Shown here: positions 17,077 through 24,929 of the stretch, in pieces
Layout: each line of letters opens with the position of its first letter
Numbering within the stretch: the stretch's first letter is position 1
Source: Bacteroidales bacterium
Lineage (GTDB): Bacteria; Bacteroidota; Bacteroidia; Bacteroidales; Muribaculaceae
Length of the DNA stretch: 48,458 nucleotides
Assembly (NCBI GenBank): GCA_015061085.1
Contig: SUXG01000017.1
Span: 1-48,458 of the forward strand
Reading direction: 5' to 3'
Translations under genes and position numbers: made by a program
The notes under the pieces: generated by a model
Seen by the model: the letters and a program-made list of their open reading frames with translations, nothing else
Told to the model about the DNA's origin: nothing
Database searches by the model: none

Positions 17077-17108
17077 CAAAGGTATATAAAATATTTTGAT
17101 ATCGCAAA
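17077..17108 (-). promoter_or_regulatory. Promoter for the DUF2975-HTH operon
   Basis: TTTG (17108-17105) and TACCTTTG (17084-17077) on the - strand are 20 bp apart and match the consensus exactly. Transcription starts near 17070, about 30 bases before the ATG at 17041. Confidence 0.75.
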
Positions 17109-17187
17109 TATTTTATTGTTTTTCGATATATTAGTATTCTGTTTTTTGTTAAGGATGGTGTGAAGAACAGTTTGTCTGATAAAAAAT

Positions 17188-17219
17188 AATAAGACCACAT
17201 CAGATGATGTGGTCTTATT
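17188..17219 (-). terminator. Terminator of the ribosomal-protein operon
   Basis: A long stem (17188-17202 with 17205-17219; the innermost bases form the loop) is followed on the - strand by TATTTTTT (from 17181-17188). It ends transcription of the bL28-bL33-bL38 unit. Confidence 0.88.
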
Positions 17220-17250
17220 GATATAGAACTTTATATTTTATATTCTATTA

Positions 17251-17400
17251 TTATTTGAGTGCTGCTTGCACTGCATCGTTTGGAACCATTTCTTCTTTGA
17301 AGATGTAAGCACCTGTCTTTGGTGATTTCTCCATAATAATCACCTTGCTATAAGTACGACCTTCACCTTTTTGCAACGATGCGACGGTTTTCTTTGCCAT
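17251..17400 (-). CDS. DUF4295 small ribosomal protein (bL38-type)
   Basis: A 49-residue frame runs from the ATG at 17400 to TAA at 17251: MAKKTVASLQKGEGRTYSKV at the start, ending VPNDAVQAALK. It is basic and belongs to DUF4295, a Bacteroidetes-specific family encoded beside bL33. As I recall, a protein of this family was seen in the Flavobacterium johnsoniae ribosome and named bL38. It begins 12 bases after the bL33 stop, in the same operon. Confidence 0.85.
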   Translation of the reverse strand: MAKKTVASLQKGEGRTYSKVIIMEKSPKTGAYIFKEEMVPNDAVQAALK

Positions 17401-17412
17401 AGTTAAGTATTA

Positions 17413-17601
17413 TTATTTGATTTCTTTGTGAATAGTGTATTTCTTCAAAATAGGGTTGTATTTTTTCAACTCCATTCTCTCGGTAGTGTTCTTTCTATTC
17501 TTTGTAGTAATATAGCGAGATGTACCGGGCATACCGCTTGCCTTGTGTTCAGTGCACTCAAGGATTACTTGAACTCTATTACCTTTAGCTTTCTTTGCCA
17601 T
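17413..17601 (-). CDS. rpmG: 50S ribosomal protein bL33
   Basis: The 62 residues start [20 protein letters not shown] and contain [24 protein letters not shown], the bL33 core. Only one cysteine is present and the usual CxxC pairs are absent, so this is the zinc-free (C-minus) form. It lies 23 bases after bL28 and 12 bases before the DUF4295 gene. Confidence 0.97.
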   Translation of the reverse strand: MAKKAKGNRVQVILECTEHKASGMPGTSRYITTKNRKNTTERMELKKYNPILKKYTIHKEIK

Positions 17602-17624
17602 AGTTTTACCTTGCGTTTATTACA

Positions 17625-17888
17625 TTAAAATGATAATACTTTAATATCTCTGAAATCGATATATCCCTTTGCTTCAGCTTGTTTAAGAGCTGCATTGAGA
17701 CCGATTTTGTTGATTGTGCGAAGACCGCGAGCTGATACGTTCAACAAGATCCACAAATCTTCTTCTACCCAGTAGAATTTCTTAGTAAACAAATTCACTT
17801 GGAATTTGCGTTTAGTGCGACGCTTAGAGTGAGAAACGTTGTTTCCTGTCATCGCTGTCTTGCCTGTGATTTGACAAATTTTTGACAT
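17625..17888 (-). CDS. rpmB: 50S ribosomal protein bL28
   Basis: The 87 residues match bL28: [31 protein letters not shown] at the start, then the [18 protein letters not shown] segment (here [19 protein letters not shown]). First gene of the operon, preceded by a leader of about 115 bases that appears structured (17928-18001) and by a consensus promoter (18010-18041). Confidence 0.98.
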   Translation of the reverse strand: MSKICQITGKTAMTGNNVSHSKRRTKRKFQVNLFTKKFYWVEEDLWILLNVSARGLRTINKIGLNAALKQAEAKGYIDFRDIKVLSF

Positions 17889-17927
17889 GGCTGTTGTTAA
17901 TTTTCTTTTATTAATTTCTTTGAAGTG

Positions 17928-18001
17928 TTGTGGCCGCCATCTCAGTTCTCATATCATCGCTAACTGCATCATTTTCAGCGACTTTACAGGATGTGCCACA
18001 A
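17928..18001 (-). promoter_or_regulatory. Candidate structured 5' leader of the bL28-bL33-bL38 mRNA
   Basis: Between promoter and bL28 start, TTGTGGC (reading from 18001 to 17995 on the - strand) can pair over 7 bp with GCCACAA (17934-17928), closing a domain that contains an inner 5-bp stem (977-981 with 957-961 of the 17 kb block: 17977-17981 with 17957-17961). The closed domain is richer in G and C than the surrounding spacer. Ribosomal operons often carry such leaders for feedback by one of their own products. The structure is by eye only. Confidence 0.4.
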
Positions 18002-18009
18002 AACAAGCG

Positions 18010-18041
18010 CAAAGTTACTGTTTTTTTTCTTATTGAGCAAA
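18010..18041 (-). promoter_or_regulatory. Promoter for the ribosomal-protein operon
   Basis: TTTG (18041-18038) and TAACTTTG (18017-18010) on the - strand are 20 bp apart, an exact consensus. Predicted transcription start is near 18003, giving a leader of about 115 bases before bL28. Confidence 0.75.
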
Positions 18042-18066
18042 TATTTTTGATGTTTTTTGATATTTT

Positions 18067-19371
18067 TTACATCGATGCTCTTTTGTAGAGGGCTATTCCT
18101 ATTATTAAATATATTACATTTGGTATCCACATGGCAATAAATGGAGTTGTAGCTCCTGATATTGCAAATGAAGATGTGACTGTAGAAAATAGAATGTAGC
18201 TGAAACTAAGCAATAATCCGATACCGATATTTATTCCTAAGCCTCCTTTTACTTTTCGAGATGATAGCGACATGCCGATAAGTGTCAGGATAAATGCTGC
18301 AGCTGTGTTGGCATAGCGCTTTTCCTTTTCAATCTCAAAGGCTTTGATATTGGCTACTCCTCTCATTTTTTGTTTTTCTATATATTGGCTTAGTTCTGGC
18401 GTTGTCAATGTTTCTTGGTCATTTTTTGATATCAAGAAGTCTCTCGGCTCAATTGGAATTATTGTGTCAATGCTGGTGCCTCGTCGGATAGTCTCCTTCA
18501 TGCCGTCAAAATCTCGTATCATATAGTCACGAGCTTTCCAATTGTACAATGTGTCATAACTTATAGATTGTGCTGTCATTCTTGAAACCAATGTTTTACC
18601 TTCAAAACGTTCCAACGAAAAACGATAGCCTAATTTTGATGAAGCATCATATCTTGCCATATAAGCGACAACTCCCGGCTGAACCATTAGTTGGATGTTT
18701 GTACCGGTATCGATTTTTTTGTTTTTTACATATTTGTTAGTGTAATTAATTCGATCAATGTTGGTCGGAGGGATAATATAATTGCTTAAAGTAAATGTGA
18801 TTGCAGCAATAACAGTCGCTCCTATCATGTATGGTCGCAATAGTCGTCGAAAACTTACTCCGCTCGATAGGATTGCAATAATCTCTGAATTCTCTGCCAT
18901 TTTTGAAGTAAAGAAAATAACAGAAATAAATACAAATAGTGGAGAAAACTGATTTGCAAAATATGGTAAGAAATTTAGAAAGTAGTCTAAAATGGTTTCT
19001 TTTAAAGGTGCTGTAATAAAGGCATCAAGTTTTTCATTGATGTCAAACATTACAACAATTGCCAAAAACAAAATTATTGAGAAAAAATATGTGCCAAGAA
19101 ATTTCTTTAATATGTATTGATCTAATTTTTTTAGACGAAAAAAACTAAGAAATTTGTTTGCAAACTCAGAAGATTTAAATTTTGAGAAACGCTGTTGCGT
19201 TGTTTTATTAGGCGTTCCCTCAGTTTCGATTGTTTCTGAAATTAATGTTTCATCTTCGAGTCTGTTACTATTAGTATTATCAAGAACGATGCGCTCCTCT
19301 GAAATATTTATCTCAGAAGAGTGAATATTATTGTTCTTTTTGTGAAAGATATTCTTGATAAACTTTAACAT
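18067..19371 (-). CDS. LptF/LptG-family lipopolysaccharide export permease
   Basis: These permeases form the membrane part of the ABC transporter that extracts lipopolysaccharide from the inner membrane, driven by LptB (encoded at 33435). After an unusual charged N-terminal stretch of about 78 residues the family pattern begins: LDQYILKKFLGTYFFSIILFLAIVVMF (helix 1), FANQFSPLFVFISVIFFTSKMAENSEIIAILSSGVSFRRLLRPYMIGA (helices 2-3 with the conserved coupling region), a periplasmic beta-jellyroll part (about 215-320) and three C-terminal helices. It has 434 residues versus about 360 for E. coli LptG. It begins 13 bases after tgt and is probably cotranscribed with it. A later start near the family boundary is possible, but no better start signal is visible. 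Confidence 0.9.
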   Translation of the reverse strand: MLKFIKNIFHKKNNNIHSSEINISEERIVLDNTNSNRLEDETLISETIETEGTPNKTTQQRFSKFKSSEFANKFLSFFRLKKLDQYILKKFLGTYFFSIILFLAIVVMFDINEKLDAFITAPLKETILDYFLNFLPYFANQFSPLFVFISVIFFTSKMAENSEIIAILSSGVSFRRLLRPYMIGATVIAAITFTLSNYIIPPTNIDRINYTNKYVKNKKIDTGTNIQLMVQPGVVAYMARYDASSKLGYRFSLERFEGKTLVSRMTAQSISYDTLYNWKARDYMIRDFDGMKETIRRGTSIDTIIPIEPRDFLISKNDQETLTTPELSQYIEKQKMRGVANIKAFEIEKEKRYANTAAAFILTLIGMSLSSRKVKGGLGINIGIGLLLSFSYILFSTVTSSFAISGATTPFIAMWIPNVIYLIIGIALYKRASM

Positions 19372-19384
19372 TATCGATTAAGAT

Positions 19385-20515
19385 TTATAATCTTTGAGTT
19401 ACACGTTGTACCATTTCAGTTTTCCAAGCTTTGAAGTCGCCGGCTATAATGTGTTTGCGAGCTTCTCCGACGAGCCAGAGGTAGAAAGCAAGATTGTGGA
19501 TAGATGCAATCTGCATAGCCAATAATTCTGAGCTGATAAACAAATGGCGCACATATGCTCGTGAATAGACTTCGTCAACCCATGCTGCTCCACCTTCGTC
19601 TAATGGAGAGAAATCGTCTTCCCATTTTTTATTACGCATATTCATAATGCCATTACGAGTAAAAATCATGCCATTGCGACCATTCCTTGTCGGCATAACG
19701 CAGTCCATCATATCAACACCGCGGTCGATCGCTTCCAATATATTTGCCGGAGTCCCGACACCCATTAAATAGCGAGGCTTGTCTTTTGGAAGGATTTCGT
19801 TGACAACTTCTATCATGTCATACATTTGCTCAGTCGGTTCGCCGACAGCCAAGCCACCGATGGCATTACCTTCAGCGCCGAGGTCAGAAACAAATTTTGC
19901 CGATTCTCTTCTCAAATCAGGATATACACATCCTTGGACGATTGGAAAGAAAGTTTGTCGGTATCCATATTTCCCTTCAGTGGCATTAAATCTGTCCCAT
20001 CCTCGTTTTAACCAACGATGAGTCAATCCAAGAGATTGTTTGGCATAATCGTAGTCGGCTGTGCCCGGAGCACATTCGTCAAGAGCCATCATAATGTCTG
20101 CACCAATTGAACGTTGGATGTCAACCACACCTTCTGGAGTGAATAGGTGCTTGCTACCGTCGATATGACTGCGAAAGTATGCTCCTTCTTCTTTAAGCTT
20201 TCTATTTGATGACAAAGAGAATACTTGAAAGCCACCGCTGTCGGTAAGGATAGGACGTTCCCATCCGTTAAACTTGTGAAGACCTCCTGCCTTTTCCAAA
20301 ATTTCTATACCGGGACGTAAATATAGATGATATGTATTGCCTAAAATGATTTGGGCTTTTATGTCATCACGAATTTCGCGCGTATGTACTCCTTTGACAG
20401 AACCAAGTGTGCCGACTGGCATGAAAATCGGAGTTTGTATTTCTCCATGGTCAGTTGTTATGACGCCGGCTCTGGCTTCACTTCCGGGAGATGTGGCTTG
20501 TAATTTGTATTCCAT
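19385..20515 (-). CDS. tgt: Queuine/preQ1 tRNA-ribosyltransferase
   Basis: Tgt exchanges guanine-34 for preQ1 in tRNAs with GUN anticodons. The 376 residues cover the whole TIM barrel: TPIFMPVGTLGSVKG, substrate-binding LTDSGGFQVF (D92), GGLAVGE (about 220-226) and the nucleophile in RGVDMMDCVMPTRNGRNG (D268). Most Tgt enzymes bind structural zinc through CxCxxC plus His; here the matching stretch (about 306-318) is LDEGGAAWVDEVYS, without any cysteine. The later IHNLAFYLWL region is normal. I recall similar replacement in other Bacteroidetes, so the enzyme may be lineage-adapted and not broken. Start ATG at 20515 is preceded by a promoter. Confidence 0.96.
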   Translation of the reverse strand: MEYKLQATSPGSEARAGVITTDHGEIQTPIFMPVGTLGSVKGVHTREIRDDIKAQIILGNTYHLYLRPGIEILEKAGGLHKFNGWERPILTDSGGFQVFSLSSNRKLKEEGAYFRSHIDGSKHLFTPEGVVDIQRSIGADIMMALDECAPGTADYDYAKQSLGLTHRWLKRGWDRFNATEGKYGYRQTFFPIVQGCVYPDLRRESAKFVSDLGAEGNAIGGLAVGEPTEQMYDMIEVVNEILPKDKPRYLMGVGTPANILEAIDRGVDMMDCVMPTRNGRNGMIFTRNGIMNMRNKKWEDDFSPLDEGGAAWVDEVYSRAYVRHLFISSELLAMQIASIHNLAFYLWLVGEARKHIIAGDFKAWKTEMVQRVTQRL

Positions 20516-20541
20516 AAATAATCATTCTATAAATGAGACTG

Positions 20542-20574
20542 CAAATTTAGTGATTTTTTTGCGATATATACCAA
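20542..20574 (-). promoter_or_regulatory. Promoter for tgt-lptF/G
   Basis: On the - strand TTGG (20574-20571, one mismatch) and TAAATTTG (20549-20542) are 21 bp apart. The leader to the tgt ATG is about 20 bases. Confidence 0.5.
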
Positions 20575-20587
20575 CTTATATTTAAAT

Positions 20588-21070
20588 TCACCAAGTAATT
20601 TGGAAAATAGAATAAATAATCATGCTGATACATGCCAATAATTTAAGACCTGTTCCGACAAAAAATGATAGGAATGCTCCAAGTGCTGCTGTAAATGCTA
20701 TTGACGATTTGCTTCGATTGAATATTAATTCTCCCACGAATGCACCGATGAATGGTCCTAATAATGCTCCTATCGGAAATGGAAGGAACAATCCTGCAAC
20801 AAGACCGATCATTGCGCCCCAATTTCCGGCTTTGCTGCCACCAAATCGTTTTGTCATCCAAGGTGTAAGCCAAAAATCTATTATTGTCACAGCAATTGTT
20901 GTCAATCCGAATATTATCAACGAAGTAGTGGAAAGGTCGATATATCCACTCCATTTTGATAATAGCATTGCGATAAATGCCAATGGGGGTCCGGGTAAAG
21001 CCGGAATGACACAACCTAAAATGCCTCCAATAAATAGCACGATAGCCAATACGATTAGTAATATATCCAT
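20588..21070 (-). CDS. DUF456-family membrane protein
   Basis: The 160 residues are mostly hydrophobic with Gly-rich helices: IVLFIGGILGCVIPALPGPPLAFIAMLLSKW is the family's opening. It is followed by a WLTPWMTKRFGGSKAGNWGAMIGLVAGLFLPFPIGALLGPFIGAFVGEL stretch in which two Gly-rich segments repeat, then a last helix. Role unknown. It ends 72 bases before tgt starts, with the tgt promoter between them, so it is probably separate. Confidence 0.88.
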   Translation of the reverse strand: MDILLIVLAIVLFIGGILGCVIPALPGPPLAFIAMLLSKWSGYIDLSTTSLIIFGLTTIAVTIIDFWLTPWMTKRFGGSKAGNWGAMIGLVAGLFLPFPIGALLGPFIGAFVGELIFNRSKSSIAFTAALGAFLSFFVGTGLKLLACISMIIYSIFQITW

Positions 21071-21132
21071 ATATAGCGAGAATTATAATATTTTTAATAT
21101 TCGATATCCTTTGTAATAGGTAATATCTTTGA

Positions 21133-21163
21133 CAAAGGTACAAAAAATAATCAAAATAACATA
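21133..21163 (-). promoter_or_regulatory. Possible promoter for the DUF456 gene
   Basis: TACCTTTG (21140-21133 on the - strand) is a good -7 element; TATG (21163-21160) at a 19-bp distance is a weak -33 element. Confidence 0.4.
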
Positions 21164-21233
21164 AATCACTTAAATGGTAATATAGTTGGTGAAATAGCGA
21201 TTAGATAAATCTTATGATAATATTAATAAAGGA

Positions 21234-21268
21234 AAATCCCACATAACTTTTTGAGCTATGTGGGATTT
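21234..21268 (-). terminator. Terminator of dnaK
   Basis: A perfect 12-bp stem AAATCCCACATA (21234-21245 with 21257-21268) closes an 11-nt loop 29 bases beyond the dnaK stop. A T-rich stretch follows on the - strand. Confidence 0.85.
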
Positions 21269-21297
21269 GTATTATTGATTTTTATTTGCTATCAAAC

Positions 21298-23199
21298 TTA
21301 TTTCACTTCCTCGAAATCAACGTCTGTAACGTTGTCGCCACCTTGGTTGCCTGCATTTGGTTGAGCACCCGGTTGAGGACCTGCTTGTGCTCCGGCTTGT
21401 TGTTGTGCCTGATACATTTCTTGAGAAGCAGCGTGGAAGGCTGTTTCAAGTTCTTTCATAGCAGGTTCGATTGCATCAACGTCTTGCGCTTTGTGTGCTT
21501 CTTTAAGTTTTCCAAGAGCTGCTTCGATTGGAGCTTTCTTGTCAGCAGGAAGTTTGTCGCCAAGTTCGTTGAGACTCTTTTCTGTTTGGAAAATCATAGC
21601 ATCTGCTTTGTTGATTGTATCGATGCGTTCTTTCGCTTTTTTGTCGGCTTCTTCATTTGCTTTTGCTTCGTCGCGCATGCGTTGGATTTCTTCATCGCTA
21701 AGGCCACTTGAAGCTTCGATGCGAATACTTTGTTCCTTGCCTGTCGCTTTGTCTTTAGCAGAAACGTTGAGGATACCGTTTGCGTCAACTTCGAAAGTCA
21801 CTTCAATTTGTGGTACACCACGTGGAGCAGGAGCAATGCCACCAAGGTTGAATTCTCCAAGTAGTTTGTTGTCTGCAGCCATTGTGCGTTCGCCTTGAAG
21901 AACACGAATTGTCACTTCCGGTTGATTGTCAACAGCTGTAGAGAATACTTGGCTCTTGCGAGTTGGAATTGTTGTGTTGGCGTCGATGAGTTTTGTCATT
22001 ACGTTGCCAAGTGTTTCAAGACCGATTGACAATGGAATAACGTCAAGAAGCAATACGTCTTTAACGTCGCCACTAAGCACACCACCTTGAATAGCAGCAC
22101 CGACAGCAACTACTTCGTCAGGGTTTACGCCTTTGTTAGGTTCTTTTCCGAAGATAGCTTTTACCTTTTGTTGGATTGCAGGAATACGAGTAGAACCACC
22201 GACGAGAATTACTTCGTTGATTTCAGAAGCACTCAGACCGGCATCCTTGAGGGCTTGGATACATGGCGCTTCAACTGCGTTGATGAGTCTTTCTGCAAGC
22301 AATTCAAATTTTGCACGAGAAAGAGTCTTAACCAAGTGCTTAGGACCTGTAGCAGTCGCAGTGATATAAGGAAGATTGATTTCAGTAGATGTAGAGCTTG
22401 AAAGTTCAATCTTAGCTTTTTCTGCCGCTTCTTTGAGGCGTTGCATAGCCATTGGGTCTTGGCGCAAATCTACGCCTTCATCGTTTTTAAATTCATCTGC
22501 AAGCCAATCGATGATTACGTGGTCGAAGTCGTCACCACCGAGGTGAGTGTCGCCGTTTGTTGATTTAACTTCGAATACGCCGTCACCAAGTTCAAGGATT
22601 GAGATATCAAATGTACCGCCACCAAGGTCGAATACTGCGATTTTTTGTTCTTTGTCTGATTTGTCAAGACCGTATGCGAGAGCAGCAGCAGTCGGTTCGT
22701 TGACGATACGACGAACTTTAAGACCTGCAATTTCGCCGGCTTCTTTTGTCGCTTGACGTTGAGAGTCATCAAAGTAAGCAGGCACTGTGATGACAGCTTC
22801 TGTAACTTCTTGACCGAGATAGTCTTCTGCTGTTTTCTTCATCTTTTGAAGAATCATAGCAGAAATTTCTTGTGGAGTATATTCGCGAGAGTCGATATCT
22901 ACTTTTGGCATGTCATTTTGACATACTACTTTATAAGGTACGCGAGTGATTTCGTCTCCGATTTTAGAGCATTTTTCACCCATGAAACGTTTGATAGAAT
23001 AGATAGTGCGAGTAGGGTTAGTGACAGCCTGACGTTTAGCAGGATCTCCGACTTTACGTTCGCCACCATCAACGAATGCTACAACAGATGGAGTTGTGTT
23101 TCTGCCTTCGCTATTAGGAATTACAACAGGATCTTTACCTTCAAGTACTGATACACATGAGTTTGTTGTTCCTAAGTCTATACCAATAATTTTACCCAT
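21298..23199 (-). CDS. dnaK: Molecular chaperone DnaK (Hsp70)
   Basis: DnaK is an ATP-driven chaperone. The 633 residues show the actin-like ATPase domain ([45 protein letters not shown]), the linker [13 protein letters not shown], the substrate-binding domain, and a Gln/Gly/Pro-rich tail ending TDVDFEEVK, a close relative of the EEVD-like end. It stands alone: no grpE or dnaJ is adjacent. The spacer before it is 341 bases and shows no CIRCE element. Confidence 0.99.
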   Translation of the reverse strand: MGKIIGIDLGTTNSCVSVLEGKDPVVIPNSEGRNTTPSVVAFVDGGERKVGDPAKRQAVTNPTRTIYSIKRFMGEKCSKIGDEITRVPYKVVCQNDMPKVDIDSREYTPQEISAMILQKMKKTAEDYLGQEVTEAVITVPAYFDDSQRQATKEAGEIAGLKVRRIVNEPTAAALAYGLDKSDKEQKIAVFDLGGGTFDISILELGDGVFEVKSTNGDTHLGGDDFDHVIIDWLADEFKNDEGVDLRQDPMAMQRLKEAAEKAKIELSSSTSTEINLPYITATATGPKHLVKTLSRAKFELLAERLINAVEAPCIQALKDAGLSASEINEVILVGGSTRIPAIQQKVKAIFGKEPNKGVNPDEVVAVGAAIQGGVLSGDVKDVLLLDVIPLSIGLETLGNVMTKLIDANTTIPTRKSQVFSTAVDNQPEVTIRVLQGERTMAADNKLLGEFNLGGIAPAPRGVPQIEVTFEVDANGILNVSAKDKATGKEQSIRIEASSGLSDEEIQRMRDEAKANEEADKKAKERIDTINKADAMIFQTEKSLNELGDKLPADKKAPIEAALGKLKEAHKAQDVDAIEPAMKELETAFHAASQEMYQAQQQAGAQAGPQPGAQPNAGNQGGDNVTDVDFEEVK

Positions 23200-23540
23200 A
23201 GTTTAGAATATTTTATTGTTGTTATTAATTTCGTTTTTAAACTTTTGTAATTTGTTTTTAAATTGCTGACATCGTATAAACAAATCGTATGCTAAATGTA
23301 TTTGTATAGTTGCAATGTTTTAGTAATTTTTAATCTAAAATATTGAAAATCAGATGAAATGTTATGATTTTTTTAAAATTAAAGATTTGAAAATTATATA
23401 TGACATACATGACACAAATAGGAAATAATGTCAGTTTTATATGTTATTAAGTGATTAAAAAGGAGTAAAAAATTGATAAATCAGTAATGGGATTTGCGAG
23501 GGTATTATAAATTGATTATTTTTGTAAAAAATATTATGTT
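23200..23540. other. Spacer between divergent dnaK and the lipoprotein nitroreductase gene
   Basis: This 341-base, very AT-rich spacer contains a clear + strand promoter at 23493-23524. For dnaK I see only degenerate - strand candidates and no inverted repeat of the CIRCE type. No open frame of note and no tRNA-like structure were seen. Confidence 0.5.
23493..23524 (+). promoter_or_regulatory. Promoter for the lipoprotein nitroreductase
   Basis: TTTG (23493-23496) and TATTTTTG (23517-23524) are exactly 20 bp apart, a full consensus match. Start of transcription near 23531, about 10 bases before the ATG, gives a very short leader. Confidence 0.75.
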
Positions 23541-24155
23541 ATGAAAAATTATTTAAAGACATTGTTAATTAGCGGGCTAATAGGAGGTTCGATGATGGGA
23601 ATGGTTTCTTGTGATAAACAATCTAATGACGATATGAAGTCAGAAAATGCAGTGATTGAATGTATAATGTCACGTAAAAGTGTACGCCAGTTTGAGAATA
23701 GAGAAGTAGGGAATGATACTATTGAGAAGATTCTCAAGGCCGGTATGGCAGCACCAACGGCAATCAATAGTCAGCCATGGAAGTTTGTAGTGCTTAAGGA
23801 TAAAAATTTACTTAAGACTTTGGCAGATACGATGCCTAACACCCGAACGCAGACTGCAACAGTGGCAATAGTTGTGTGTGGTGATATGACTAAGGCATTA
23901 GAAGGAGTGGCTAAAGAATTTTGGGTACAAGATTGTTCTGCTGCGACTGAAAATATCTTGCTTGCAGCACACTCAATGGGCTTAGGCGCTGTATGGACAG
24001 GATTTTATCCCAATATGGATAAAGCTAATTATTTGAATGACTTGTTGGGATTGGAAGAAAGATATGTGCCTTTGTGTGTAATTCCAATAGGTTATCCGGC
24101 AGAAGATCCTGAAGTGAAAGATAAATGGAACCCGGAAAATGTAATCTATAAATAA
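23541..24155 (+). CDS. Nitroreductase-family lipoprotein
   Basis: The protein (204 residues) opens with a lipoprotein signal peptide (LLISGLIGGSMMGMVSC, Cys about 24) followed by a complete nitroreductase domain: MSRKSVRQFENREV, the FMN-binding GMAAPTAINSQPWKFVVL, then QDCSAATENILLAAHSMGLGAVWTGF and a final CVIPIGYPAED. Such FMN enzymes reduce nitro compounds, quinones or flavins with NAD(P)H. Membrane anchoring outside the cytoplasm is unusual, because FMN and NAD(P)H are cytoplasmic, so the electron donor is unclear. It is convergent with another nitroreductase gene (24196) across a shared terminator. Confidence 0.93.
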   Translation: MKNYLKTLLISGLIGGSMMGMVSCDKQSNDDMKSENAVIECIMSRKSVRQFENREVGNDTIEKILKAGMAAPTAINSQPWKFVVLKDKNLLKTLADTMPNTRTQTATVAIVVCGDMTKALEGVAKEFWVQDCSAATENILLAAHSMGLGAVWTGFYPNMDKANYLNDLLGLEERYVPLCVIPIGYPAEDPEVKDKWNPENVIYK

Positions 24156-24157
24156 GC

Positions 24158-24188
24158 AAAAAGCGCTCCATGAGACGGAGCGCTTTTT
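24158..24188. terminator. Bidirectional terminator between the two nitroreductase genes
   Basis: A perfect 12-bp stem (24158-24169 with 24177-24188) begins with AAAAA and ends with TTTTT around a 7-nt loop, so it functions on both strands. Confidence 0.92.
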
Positions 24189-24195
24189 TTATGAA

Positions 24196-24786
24196 TTATT
24201 TAATGATAAGTTCTTCGAGAGGGCGTTTCGGAACGTAGTGTTTACCATTGATGTCTCTATAATATTTAAAATCAGCATCAGGCAATCCGTTCATATCGAC
24301 TATTTGAACTTCTTCCACCGGATGACCTAATGCGAGTACATAGCGAGGAATCATGCCTTTAGGCAAGTTAAGTGATTCAGACAATTTCTGTGCTTTAAAA
24401 GATTTGATAATACATCCACCCAATCCTAAAGCTGTAGCGCCAAGAGTGATAGCTTCTAATTGAATGCCATCGCAGCAAAGACAATTTTGACCATGGCGAG
24501 AATCCAAGCATTGGATGATGTATGCTACCGGGCGTTCTTCCGGGATAGGACCATCCCAATCTTCCAAATAACCTGCCCACCATAGAGTCGGGAAGATAGC
24601 ATCACATTCTTCTTTGCTTGTCACAATTCTGTATTTCAGAGGTTGGGCATTTCGTCCTGATGCACAATATCTTGTAAGGTTGACTAAATTACGAAGAGTC
24701 TCTTCCGAAATCTCTTTCGAAGCATCAAATCTACGATAGCTGCGATTATGTAGTAGTAGGTCGCTTAATGTTTCAAATGTATTCAT
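24196..24786 (-). CDS. Nitroreductase-family protein
   Basis: The 196 residues carry LLHNRSYRRFDASKEIS at the start, RYCASGRNAQPLKYRIV (FMN contact), a Cys-rich middle (CLDSRHGQNCLCCDGIQLEAITLGATALGLGGC) and a closing MIPRYVLALGHPVEEV. The Trp/Gly-rich WWAGYLEDWDGPIPEERPVAYI insertion defines a subgroup seen in anaerobes. No signal peptide, so cytoplasmic. The substrate is unknown. It shares only the fold with the neighbouring lipoprotein nitroreductase and is not a recent duplicate. Confidence 0.92.
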   Translation of the reverse strand: MNTFETLSDLLLHNRSYRRFDASKEISEETLRNLVNLTRYCASGRNAQPLKYRIVTSKEECDAIFPTLWWAGYLEDWDGPIPEERPVAYIIQCLDSRHGQNCLCCDGIQLEAITLGATALGLGGCIIKSFKAQKLSESLNLPKGMIPRYVLALGHPVEEVQIVDMNGLPDADFKYYRDINGKHYVPKRPLEELIIK

Positions 24787-24875
24787 ATCGATTAGATTTA
24801 AAAATTTGGGACTAAGTTAACTAAAAAAAATGATATTTCAACAATATTTTCGGAATATTTAATGTAAATAATAAA

Positions 24876-24907
24876 ATACGGCAAGAATCCGGTGGTCCTT
24901 GCCGTAT
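24876..24907 (-). terminator. Terminator of the MFS transporter gene
   Basis: A perfect 10-bp stem ATACGGCAAG (24876-24885 with 24898-24907) lies 22 bases beyond the transporter stop, followed on the - strand by a TTTTATTATT run. Confidence 0.8.
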
Positions 24908-24929
24908 ATATTTAGGTGTATAGATACGA

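Noticed and set aside
17042..17200. Upstream extension of the DUF2975 gene (53 more codons)
   Set aside because: It would overlap the terminator of the ribosomal operon and contain the promoter at 17077-17108; the internal ATG at 17041 gives a normal first helix.
20643..21143. Second - strand frame of 166 codons over the DUF456 gene
   Set aside because: Its translation is rich in Arg, Ile and Tyr without any domain; the other frame gives a proper membrane protein.
23200..23492. CIRCE or other heat-shock operator before dnaK
   Set aside because: No TTAGCACTC-type inverted repeat is present; only AT-rich sequence was seen.
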